Below, piece by piece: positions 1 to 5,681 of a stretch of 6,730 nt of DNA. The first letter of the stretch is position 1; every line of letters starts with the position of its first letter. Origin of the DNA: Fidelibacterota bacterium (GTDB taxonomy: Bacteria > Bipolaricaulota > Bipolaricaulia > UBA7950 > UBA9294); the NCBI GenBank assembly GCA_024278395.1, contig JAJRTG010000029.1, forward strand, positions 1-6,730, written 5' to 3'. Position numbers and translations under genes: made by a program. The notes under the pieces were generated by a model that made no database searches, was not told the DNA's origin, and saw nothing but the letters and a program-made list of their open reading frames with translations.

Positions 1-890
1 CCGGCGACCGCGGCGACCGGCATCCCGCCGCCGATCACCTTCCCGAACGCGGCGAGGTCCGGCTGCACCCCGTACATCCGTCCGGTGTCCCCGGCGCGGT
101 ACCTGAATCCGGAGACGATCTCATCGAAGATGAGGACCGCTCCGTAACGCTCGGTGAGCACGCGGGCGGCGCGCAGGTACTCGGGATCGGCCGGGATCAT
201 CCCCCCCGCCCCGATGAACGGCTCGACGATGAAGCAGGCGATCCGCCCCCCGTGCACCCGGAACTGGTCCTCCAGCATCCCGGGATCGTTGTACCGGGTG
301 ACGAGCAGCTGCTCGGTCATCGCCGTGGGCAGTCCGGCCGTCTCCACCCCCTGAAAACCCGCGGCCCCCTCGAAATGGACGCCCTTGAGCCCCCACGGCT
401 GCGCCCCGTGCCAGCCCCCGCCCACCTTGAGCACGATGTTCCTCCCGGTGTACGCGCGGGCGAGGAGGACGGCGTACATCGTGGCGAGCGTCCCGGAGGT
501 GGTGAACCGCACCCGCTCCGCCCCGGTCGTGCGGCAGAGAAGCTCGGCCGTCTCGATCTGCAACCGGTCGGTGAACCCGGTCAGCAGCCCCCGCCCCTCT
601 CCGAAGCAGCGGGAGAGCGCTTCCGTCAGGAACCTCGGGTTGTGGCCGAGGATGTTGGCGTGGTGCCCCTGCCAGAAATCGAGGATCCGGTGGCCGTCCT
701 CGTCGGTGATCCACGCGCCGTCGGCGGTGACAAGCCGCGGGGGGAACGGCTGCATCAGGCGGAGGGCATGGCTTCCCCCGTCGACGAGCACGTTTTCCGC
801 CCGGGCGTTCAGCTCCGCCGAGGTCGGGGAGTGGCGCGCGTACTCACGCGCGAGCCTCTCCAGAAGGCGTGTGTGGTCGCGTCTGTTCAT
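1..890 (-). CDS. Class III PLP aminotransferase, glutamate-1-semialdehyde 2,1-aminomutase-like (3' end missing)
   Basis: The gene reads leftward from an ATG at 890, preceded by a strong GAGGAG ribosome binding site; 296 codons are present before the window edge. Fold-type I class III aminotransferase motifs appear in order: the TSGTLAT phosphate-binding loop (residues 131-137), GGWHG (158-162, an aromatic residue where the cofactor ring stacks), FDEIVSGFR (255-263, with D256 expected to contact the pyridine nitrogen) and FGKVIGGGMP (282-291, with K284 as the expected Schiff-base lysine). The TGRN stretch and the lysine region resemble HemL, which isomerises glutamate-1-semialdehyde to 5-aminolevulinate for tetrapyrrole synthesis. 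The N-terminal third diverges from canonical HemL (for example DFWQGHHANILGHNP), and no other heme gene is visible, so a different amino-acid or amino-sugar substrate is possible. The family assignment is firm; the substrate is not. About 100 C-terminal residues are probably missing. The gene is divergent from hypB. Confidence 0.88.
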   Translation of the reverse strand, partial: MNRRDHTRLLERLAREYARHSPTSAELNARAENVLVDGGSHALRLMQPFPPRLVTADGAWITDEDGHRILDFWQGHHANILGHNPRFLTEALSRCFGEGRGLLTGFTDRLQIETAELLCRTTGAERVRFTTSGTLATMYAVLLARAYTGRNIVLKVGGGWHGAQPWGLKGVHFEGAAGFQGVETAGLPTAMTEQLLVTRYNDPGMLEDQFRVHGGRIACFIVEPFIGAGGMIPADPEYLRAARVLTERYGAVLIFDEIVSGFRYRAGDTGRMYGVQPDLAAFGKVIGGGMPVAAVA

Positions 891-916
891 CGTTCTCCTC
901 CGAGTGGTGTTTCCCC

Positions 917-922
917 ACTATA
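917..922 (-). promoter_or_regulatory. Probable -10 element for the aminotransferase gene
   Basis: TATAGT on the minus strand (five of six to TATAAT) lies 26 bp upstream of the aminotransferase ATG. No convincing -35 hexamer is seen at the usual distance. A 5-bp inverted repeat, AGTGG/CCACT with a 7-nt gap at about 903-919, overlaps the predicted start of transcription and could be a small operator or chance. The whole gap to hypB is about 106 bp and holds no gene. Confidence 0.4.
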
Positions 923-948
923 CAAACTTTTCCCGCGCATTTCCGCCG

Positions 949-977
949 TTGCGTTCCTGTCCGCCGCCATTTATCAT
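949..977 (+). promoter_or_regulatory. Candidate promoter of the hypBAF operon
   Basis: TTGCGT (949-954) and TATCAT (972-977; five of six to consensus) are separated by 17 bp. The -35 matches only in its TTG half. Transcription would start near 984, giving a very short leader with the hypB ribosome binding site GAAGGGGG at 986-992 or so. The spacing is good and the -35 poor, so this is a candidate only. Confidence 0.35.
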
Positions 978-996
978 CATCCTCGAAGGGGGCAAC

Positions 997-1662
997 ATGC
1001 ATGACATTCGTCTCAACGGAGAGGACATTTTAGCGCGGCAGTTGGAGCTCGCCGAGGAAAATTACAAGCTTCTGAAGGAGAAGGGGATCCGGGCGATCAG
1101 CGTGATGGGGGCGATCGGGTCCGGGAAGACTACCCTGATCGAGCGGATCGTCGATCGGATAAAGCCGTGCGGTTATACGATCGGGGCGATCGCCGGGGAC
1201 ACGGCCGGCGACGACGATCACCGCCGGTTCCTGGCGCACGGGATCCATTCCGTCAACCTGAACACCCAGGACGACTGCCACCTGGACGCCCACCGGGTGA
1301 GCCATTCGCTGGAGTCCCTGCCGCTCGATGATCTCGACATCCTGTTCATCGAGAACGTGGGAAACCTCGTGTGCCCGGCCGATTTCCCCCTCGGGGCGGA
1401 CGTGGAGCTCATCGTGATCTCGGTCACCGAGGGGGACGACATGATCCGCAAGTACCCGAAGATCTTCGCCCAGACCGACCTGATCGCGATCAACAAGATC
1501 GACCTCGCCGACGCGGTCGGGGTCGATCCGCAGGTTTTGGTCTCCGACTACAAGAAGGTGAACCCGCACGGCCGCGTGATCCTCACCGACGCCCGCCACA
1601 ACCGCGGGATCGAGGAGCTGATCCGCGCACTGGGGATCGAATGCACGAATACTCAGTGGTGA
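997..1662 (+). CDS. hypB: HypB, GTP-dependent nickel-insertion protein for hydrogenase maturation
   Basis: HypB is the cytoplasmic SIMIBI-class GTPase that, with HypA, delivers nickel to the large subunit of [NiFe]-hydrogenase. This protein has 221 residues. Visible motifs are a Walker A loop GAIGSGKT (38-45), the HypB signature ENVGNLVCPADF (119-130) and the guanine-specifying NKID (166-169). C94-H95 (in DCHLDAH) and C126 match the cysteines and histidine that bind metal at the dimer interface in known HypB proteins. There is no His-rich N-terminal stretch or CxxCxxC nickel site, so it lacks the nickel-storage head seen in some bacteria and looks like archaeal HypB. The ATG at 997 is chosen for the GAAGGGGG just upstream and the match to family length; the open frame continues upstream without homology. 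The 3' end overlaps hypA by 22 nt, indicating coupled translation. Confidence 0.96.
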   Translation: MHDIRLNGEDILARQLELAEENYKLLKEKGIRAISVMGAIGSGKTTLIERIVDRIKPCGYTIGAIAGDTAGDDDHRRFLAHGIHSVNLNTQDDCHLDAHRVSHSLESLPLDDLDILFIENVGNLVCPADFPLGADVELIVISVTEGDDMIRKYPKIFAQTDLIAINKIDLADAVGVDPQVLVSDYKKVNPHGRVILTDARHNRGIEELIRALGIECTNTQW

Positions 1663-2021
1663 GCGATCTCGTTGCCGGGCTCCTCCCCCGCCTGGAGGCC
1701 CATCCCGGTAAAGTCACCGCCGTCTACCTGCGCAAGGGGGAGATGCGCATCCTCTCGGATTACGCGTTGAAGAGCGCGTTCGAGATCGTATCCCAGGGAA
1801 CGCGCTTGGAAGGGGCGAGCCTGGAGATCGAGACGGTGGAGGCGAGGATCAGCTGCCCGAAGTGCGGGTACGCCGGGAAGGCCGAGTACCTGGACGATCC
1901 GGCGTTTCACTTCATCATCCCGGTCCTCACCTGCCCCGAGTGCGGGGCCGAGGTGGACGTCGTCTCCGGAAGGGAGCTGTACATCGATCGGGTGAGCGTC
2001 GAGCTCCCCGAACCCGCGTAG
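1641..2021 (+). CDS. hypA: HypA, nickel metallochaperone with zinc ribbon
   Basis: HypA binds nickel and passes it, with HypB, to the hydrogenase large-subunit precursor in the cytoplasm. The protein has 126 residues, close to the family norm. It begins Met-His-Glu, the N-terminal nickel-binding triad (His2 is the key ligand), which fixes the start at 1641 firmly. Two CxxC pairs (C72/C75 in CPKCGY and C98/C101 in CPECGA) form the structural zinc site. The start lies inside hypB, so the two genes overlap by 22 nt, and a weak GGGGA just upstream is probably helped by translational coupling. hypF follows after an 8-nt gap. Nothing appears missing. Confidence 0.95.
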   Translation: MHEYSVVSDLVAGLLPRLEAHPGKVTAVYLRKGEMRILSDYALKSAFEIVSQGTRLEGASLEIETVEARISCPKCGYAGKAEYLDDPAFHFIIPVLTCPECGAEVDVVSGRELYIDRVSVELPEPA

Positions 2022-2029
2022 GGAGCGAG

Positions 2030-4306
2030 ATGGACCGCATCCGCAGGCGAATCCAGGTGACCGGGGTGGTCCAGGGGGTCGGGTTCCGTCCGTTTGTCTA
2101 CCGGATCGCGCACGCGCACGGGCTCGGGGGATCGGTGTGCAACCGCGGCGACGCCGGGGTGGAGATCGTAGTCGAGGGGGAACCCCGAGCGATCGAGGAG
2201 TTCCTGATCGACCTGCGGAAGAAGCATCCTCCCTTGGCCCGGATCGGCGCGATCGACGTCGAGGAGCTTCCCCCGATCGGCGAGGATGGGTTTAAGATCG
2301 TCCCGTCCAAGGAGGGGTCGGGGAGCGCCGGGGCGATCCCGCCGGATATCGCGATCTGCGAGGAGTGCGTCGCCGATATCTTCGGGGATACCCGCTACCG
2401 CGGCTACTGGGCGACGAGCTGCACCAACTGCGGTCCCAGGTTCACGGTGATCGAAGGCCTCCCCTACGACCGGCCGCGCACCTCGATGCGTGATTTCCCG
2501 ATGTGCGAGGAGTGCGCCGCCGAGTACACCGACCCGCTCGACCGCCGTTATCACGCCCAGACGATCGCCTGCCCGGAGTGCGGGCCACAACTGACGTTCG
2601 ACGGATCGGTCGACGCCCCGATCGCGCGCGCGGTCGCGGCCCTGAAGTCCGGCGAGATCGTGGCGATAAAGGGGATCGGCGGGACGCACATCGCCTGCGA
2701 CGCGACGAACGCCAAGGCGGTGGGCGAGCTGCGCGCCCGCCTCGGCCGGCCGGGACAGCCGTTCGCCCTGATGGCGACCGAGGAGATCCTGCACCGGATC
2801 GCGGAGGTCGGGCCCGAGGAATGGGACCTCCTGCGCAGCCCGCGCCGGCCGATCGTCGTCCTGCGCAAGCGCCCGGGGGCGCTCCCTGAAGCGGTGAGCC
2901 CGGGGCTGCACACCGTTGGGGTCATGCTCCCCTATTCCGGGCTGCATTACCTCCTGTTCGCGCAGCTCGACCTTCCGCTTGTGATGACGAGCGCCAACCG
3001 GCCGGGGAGCCCGATGCTGATCGAGAACGCCCGCATCGAGAAGGAGCTCTTCGGGATCGTCGACCACCTCCTCCTGCACGATCGGCGGATCGTCGCCCGG
3101 TGCGACGATTCCGTAGTCAGGGTGAGCGGAGGGACCGCGAAGCTCCTGCGCCGATCGCGCGGGTACGTGCCCGAGCAGTTCAGAATCGATCTCGGGGAGG
3201 CGCCGATCCTGGCGCTCGGGCCGGAGAGCGACCTTGCCTTCGCGCTCTACTTCGATCAGCGTGTCACGCTCTCCCAACACATCGGCACGGTCGACGACCT
3301 CGATACCTTCGCGTTCCTGCAGGAGGCGATCGACCACCTGCGTGCGATAACCGGGGCTCCGCCTCCCCGGGTCATCGCTTGCGACCTGCATCCCGGGTTT
3401 CTCACCACCCGCTACGCTGAGGAGCTCGCCGCGCGGACCGGGGCGCGGCTCGTGCGGGTGCAGCACCACGCCGCCCACCTCGCGGCGGTCATGGCCGAGC
3501 ATGAGCTCGGGGAAGCAGTTGGGATCGTGCTCGACGGCTACGGGTACGGCGAGGACGGGACGGCGTGGGGGGGTGAGATCTTCCTCTCTCGCGCCGGCCG
3601 GATCTCCCGCGTCGGTTCGCTTGCGCCGGTGCCGCTTCCCGGCGGGGATCTCGCCGCCCGCCGTCCGCTGCGTATGACCGCCGCTTACCTCCACGCCGCC
3701 GGGGTCAACCGGGGGGAGATCGCCCGGTTGCTGCGCCGGCGGGGGATGGAGGATGCCGAGGTAAACGCGGTCCTGGGGCAGCTTAAAACCGGGTGGAACA
3801 CGCCCTTGACAACGAGCGCCGGGCGGTTCCTCGACGCGGTCGCCGCGCTCATCGGGGTCGCCACCGCCCGGACCTACGAGGGCGAGCCGGCGATGCGCCT
3901 CGAGGCCGCGGCGGTCGGTGGAACCCCGATCCCGGATATCCAAACCGAGATCGTCGAGCGCGATGGGCTGACCGCGCTGGACACAATCTCCCTGTTCCGC
4001 GATCTCTACCTGCGGACGGAGACAACGCCCCCGGCGGACATCGCGGCGAGCGCGCAGGCAAGCCTCGCCGACGGAGCGGCGCGGATCGCGATCGGACTCG
4101 CCCGCAGGGAGGGGATAAACGCGGTCGCCCTGTCCGGTGGGGTGGCGTACAACGACGCGATCTCAGACCGCATCCGCGTCCGCGTGGAAGCGGAAGGCCT
4201 CTCCTACTTCACAAACGAACTCGTCCCGCCCGGGGACGGGGGCGTGTCGTTCGGGCAGGCGGCGATCGCCGCTAGAAGCACAGGTTCCCCACGCAACACC
4301 CGGTGA
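2030..4306 (+). CDS. hypF: HypF, carbamoyltransferase supplying the hydrogenase cyanide ligand
   Basis: HypF uses ATP and carbamoyl phosphate to form carbamoyl-adenylate and transfers the carbamoyl group to the C-terminal cysteine of HypE, the precursor of the Fe-CN ligands of [NiFe]-hydrogenase. All 758 residues and all domains are present: acylphosphatase (about 1-92; GVGFRPFV with R20, then N38), two zinc fingers (C110/C113/C131/C134 and C159/C162/C181/C184), a YrdC-like domain (about 195-385; KGIGGTHIACDATN, TSANRPGSPM) and a Kae1-like domain (about 393-747; metal ligands H479 and H483 in QHHAAH, D502 in LDGYGYG, SGGVAYN at 702-708, PPGDGG at 733-738). The first finger has CX2C-X17-CX2C, one residue shorter than the usual X18. 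GGVAYN replaces the GGVFQN common in bacterial HypF and is more archaeal-like. The start at 2030 follows GGGAG and sits 8 nt after hypA, completing the operon. All 12 Asn codons are AAC. Confidence 0.97.
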   Translation: MDRIRRRIQVTGVVQGVGFRPFVYRIAHAHGLGGSVCNRGDAGVEIVVEGEPRAIEEFLIDLRKKHPPLARIGAIDVEELPPIGEDGFKIVPSKEGSGSAGAIPPDIAICEECVADIFGDTRYRGYWATSCTNCGPRFTVIEGLPYDRPRTSMRDFPMCEECAAEYTDPLDRRYHAQTIACPECGPQLTFDGSVDAPIARAVAALKSGEIVAIKGIGGTHIACDATNAKAVGELRARLGRPGQPFALMATEEILHRIAEVGPEEWDLLRSPRRPIVVLRKRPGALPEAVSPGLHTVGVMLPYSGLHYLLFAQLDLPLVMTSANRPGSPMLIENARIEKELFGIVDHLLLHDRRIVARCDDSVVRVSGGTAKLLRRSRGYVPEQFRIDLGEAPILALGPESDLAFALYFDQRVTLSQHIGTVDDLDTFAFLQEAIDHLRAITGAPPPRVIACDLHPGFLTTRYAEELAARTGARLVRVQHHAAHLAAVMAEHELGEAVGIVLDGYGYGEDGTAWGGEIFLSRAGRISRVGSLAPVPLPGGDLAARRPLRMTAAYLHAAGVNRGEIARLLRRRGMEDAEVNAVLGQLKTGWNTPLTTSAGRFLDAVAALIGVATARTYEGEPAMRLEAAAVGGTPIPDIQTEIVERDGLTALDTISLFRDLYLRTETTPPADIAASAQASLADGAARIAIGLARREGINAVALSGGVAYNDAISDRIRVRVEAEGLSYFTNELVPPGDGGVSFGQAAIAARSTGSPRNTR

Positions 4307-4358
4307 GGAGGAGCAAAAGCCCCGTTCCAATAATCATAAGCGCGATTATCTTTGCCAT
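4272..4358 (-). CDS. Possible 28-residue small membrane peptide with lipobox-like motif
   Basis: On the minus strand, opposite the end of hypF and overlapping it by 35 nt, an ATG at 4358 opens a 28-residue frame. The peptide is almost entirely hydrophobic after MAK: IIALMIIGTGLLLLLTG (residues 4-20), then CCVGNLCF. This reads as one membrane segment ending in LTGC, which resembles a lipoprotein lipobox. There is no Shine-Dalgarno, but a possible promoter (TTGTCA, 18 bp, TACACT) would start transcription within about two bases of the ATG, consistent with a leaderless message. The frame extends upstream to an ATG at 4469, but that extension would cross the promoter region of the asparagine operon and looks random. 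I do not recognise a family. It may be a chance frame. Confidence 0.3.
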   Translation of the reverse strand: MAKIIALMIIGTGLLLLLTGCCVGNLCF

Positions 4359-4365
4359 GGGGGAG

Positions 4366-4395
4366 AGTGTAGCTGAGGGCGCACCCCCTTGACAA
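4366..4395 (-). promoter_or_regulatory. Weak divergent promoter facing the small membrane peptide
   Basis: On the minus strand TTGTCA (4395-4390, five of six to TTGACA) is followed after 18 bp by TACACT (4371-4366, four of six to TATAAT). Its -35 lies on the same bases as the -35 of the rightward promoter, because both fall in the palindrome CCTTGACAAGG. If used, it would give a leaderless transcript starting at about 4359. Confidence 0.25.
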
Positions 4396-4409
4396 GGACA
4401 CCCGGGTGT
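4387..4409. promoter_or_regulatory. Two abutting palindromes over the -35 and spacer (candidate operators)
   Basis: CCTTG-A-CAAGG (4387-4397) is an 11-bp palindrome containing the -35 hexamer. Directly beside it ACACCCGGGTGT (4398-4409) is a perfect 12-bp palindrome filling the promoter spacer. Such placement is typical of binding sites for dimeric repressors that block RNA polymerase. No regulator gene is visible in the window, so the binding protein is unknown. Confidence 0.5.
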
Positions 4410-4417
4410 GATAGGCT
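4389..4417 (+). promoter_or_regulatory. Sigma70-type promoter for the Asn leader and asparagine synthetase
   Basis: A consensus TTGACA (4389-4394) is separated by exactly 17 bp from TAGGCT (4412-4417). TGA directly precedes the -10, forming an extended -10 (TGn). Transcription would begin near 4424, about 27 nt before the leader ATG. The perfect -35, correct spacing and extended -10 make up for a -10 with three mismatches. It is the best promoter in the window. Confidence 0.65.
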
Positions 4418-4450
4418 CGGACCATCTTGCAACAAAAAGGGGTGGTAGCG

Positions 4451-4567
4451 ATGAAGAAGAAGCTCGCAAGTCAAGCGCTGATCAAGTCCGCGGAGTACCA
4501 CTCCATCAATAATCCCTCCCTCACTCTCTCCCGCAATCCTAATGCCCCCTTCGGGGCGAATAACTAA
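4451..4567 (+). CDS. Asn-rich leader peptide (38 aa) of the asparagine synthetase gene
   Basis: A 38-codon frame starts at ATG 4451, six nt after a GGGGTGG ribosome binding site and about 27 nt after the predicted transcription start. It begins MKKKLASQALIK and has no recognisable domain. Six of residues 20-38 are Asn, arranged as Asn-Asn (20-21), Asn-Pro-Asn (29-31) and Asn-Asn (37-38), with the last pair directly before the TAA. Five of the six Asn codons are AAT, while hypF and the asparagine synthetase gene use only AAC. A frame this rich in Asn, placed between promoter and Asn biosynthetic gene, is what is expected of an attenuator leader that senses charged tRNA-Asn. Within it a short hairpin, GCCCC/GGGGC (4544-4557), lies before the final Asn pair. 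It is too short for most gene finders. A role as an ordinary small protein cannot be excluded. Confidence 0.6.
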   Translation: MKKKLASQALIKSAEYHSINNPSLTLSRNPNAPFGANN

Positions 4568-4649
4568 CACTCCCTTAGTCTGATTCTCTTTGCCGGTTGC
4601 ACCACAGGTGTGGCTGAGTTCAATCCTGAATTCTATAAGGAGGTATTTG
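4568..4649 (+). promoter_or_regulatory. Leader RNA with anti-Shine-Dalgarno and asparagine synthetase ribosome binding site
   Basis: The synthetase ribosome binding site TAAGGAGGT (4636-4644) can pair with ACTCCCTTA (4569-4577), which begins one base after the leader stop codon: eight of nine positions pair, counting one G-U, with one C-A mismatch. A competing stem pairs CTTAGTC (4574-4580) with GGCTGAG (4612-4618), seven pairs including two G-U, and would release the ribosome binding site. A further 6-bp hairpin, GAGTTC/GAATTC (4616-4633), lies just before the site. There is no run of T after any stem, so a transcription terminator is not apparent. The pairings are seen in the sequence; their use as a switch is inference. 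Confidence 0.5.
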
Positions 4650-5555
4650 ATGACTGTTGCTGCTAAGAAGTTGGAAAGTGTTTTGCGGGTGAAGAGCGAG
4701 ATCATGCGGGCCGCGGGCGAGTACCTGCGCAAGGAAGGGTTCGTGGAGATCCTGCCGGTGATTCTGTCCCCGGTGACCGATCCGCTGCACCACGAGACCT
4801 ACGACGGCAAGATCGACTATTACGGTCGTCCCTACCAGCTCACTAAGAGCATGATCCTGCACAAGCAGATCGCGCTGCGGACCCTCCCGCGCATCTTAGC
4901 GTTCTCCCCGAACGTGCGGATGGAACCGGAGGAGAGGGCGCCGCTGCGCCGCTACCTCGCCGAGTTCGTGCAGCTCGACCTGGAGGTACGGGACGCGACC
5001 CGGGACGAGATCATCGCGATCGGGGAGGGGCTGTTCATCGCCGTGGTGAAGGCGGTTCTGGAGAACTGCGCCGCGGAGCTCGAGTCCCTCGGACGGAAGT
5101 TGAGCGTCCCCGCGGCCCCGTTCGAGCGCATCACCTATCAGGAAGCGGTCGAGCAGTTCGGGAAGCACTACGATGAGGCGCTCTCATCCTCACTTTCCGG
5201 CCCGGCTTGGCTGATCGACTTCCCCCGCACCGTGCGGGAGTTCTACGACAAGGAAGACCTCTCGCGTCCGGGGATCCTCCTCGACATGGACCTCATCTAC
5301 CCCGAGGGGTACGGAGAGGCCCTCTCCGGAGGGGAGCGGGAGCACACCCTGCCCCGGATCCTGCGCCGGTTGGAGCAGGACAACATCCCGCCCGAGCGCT
5401 TCGCCGAGTACCTGCGGGTGGTGGAGGAGGGCGTCCCGGCGTCGGCCGGGTTCGGGATCGGGATCGAGCGGCTCACCCGCTACATCTGCGGCCTTGATCA
5501 CGTGAGGGACGCGCGGCTGTTCGCCAAGGTTCCCGGCGAAGTCGACGCGATCTAA
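4650..5555 (+). CDS. Archaeal-type asparagine synthetase (AS-AR, AsnRS-related)
   Basis: The protein has 301 residues and is a class II aminoacyl-tRNA-synthetase catalytic core without the N-terminal OB-fold that binds the anticodon. It resembles the archaeal asparagine synthetase family (AS-AR) described in Pyrococcus, which makes Asn from Asp, ammonia and ATP via aspartyl-adenylate instead of charging tRNA. Visible features are ILPVILSPVTDPL (34-46), YQLTKSMILHKQ (62-73), motif 2 around FSPNVRMEPEE with R90 and E92 followed by RRYLAEFVQLDLE (100-112), YGEALSGGERE (221-231) and motif 3 GFGIGIERL (267-275). The GGAGG site 7 nt upstream fixes the ATG at 4650; an in-frame ATG at 4590 lacks one. 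The gene has only three Asn codons, all AAC. It lies alone behind an Asn-rich leader ORF, which supports a role in Asn synthesis. A tRNA-dependent or other amidation role is less likely. Confidence 0.85.
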   Translation: MTVAAKKLESVLRVKSEIMRAAGEYLRKEGFVEILPVILSPVTDPLHHETYDGKIDYYGRPYQLTKSMILHKQIALRTLPRILAFSPNVRMEPEERAPLRRYLAEFVQLDLEVRDATRDEIIAIGEGLFIAVVKAVLENCAAELESLGRKLSVPAAPFERITYQEAVEQFGKHYDEALSSSLSGPAWLIDFPRTVREFYDKEDLSRPGILLDMDLIYPEGYGEALSGGEREHTLPRILRRLEQDNIPPERFAEYLRVVEEGVPASAGFGIGIERLTRYICGLDHVRDARLFAKVPGEVDAI

Positions 5556-5566
5556 GCTCCCCTTGC

Positions 5567-5593
5567 GGCGGCGCGGTCGCGCACCGCGCCGCC
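5567..5593 (+). terminator. GC-rich hairpin after the asparagine synthetase gene, probable terminator
   Basis: GGCGGCGCGG (5567-5576) pairs perfectly with CCGCGCCGCC (5584-5593) around a 7-nt loop, 11 bp after the stop codon. The stem is very stable, but the following bases (TGACCCTCACTTTCTCC) contain only a short T run, so it is not a textbook intrinsic terminator. Its position at the end of the operon supports a termination or mRNA 3'-end role. Confidence 0.55.
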
Positions 5594-5681
5594 TGACCCT
5601 CACTTTCTCCGCCGTCTGCGATCCGCTACGCCCGCGGGCAGGGCCGGTCCCGGACGCGCGATCCACCCGCCCACGGATTCT

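Noticed and set aside
385..996. N-terminal extension of HypB by about 204 residues
   Set aside because: The frame is open only because it is antisense to the aminotransferase gene. HypB homology and a ribosome binding site both start at 997.
1907..3943. 678-residue minus-strand frame opposite hypF
   Set aside because: It is a shadow of GC-rich codon use, with Arg/Asp/Pro-rich low-complexity content and no domain. The plus strand carries a complete HypF.
4330..4350. ATAATC/GATTAT hairpin as a hypF terminator
   Set aside because: It is a 6-bp AT-rich stem with an 8-nt loop and only three T's after it; too weak to call.
4438..4450. T-box riboswitch motif: AGGGGTGGTAGCG resembles the T-box consensus
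   Set aside because: It lies within about 25 nt of the predicted transcription start, leaving no room for a specifier stem, and no terminator follows. It sits where the leader ribosome binding site is expected.
4544..4557. GCCCC/GGGGC hairpin as an intrinsic terminator in the Asn leader
   Set aside because: The stem is only 5 bp and is followed by GAATAACTAAC, not a T run. It may still affect ribosome movement through the leader.
4616..4645. TCCT in the loop of the 4616-4633 hairpin pairing with the SD AGGA
   Set aside because: Only four base pairs can form; the 4569-4577 segment is a far better partner.
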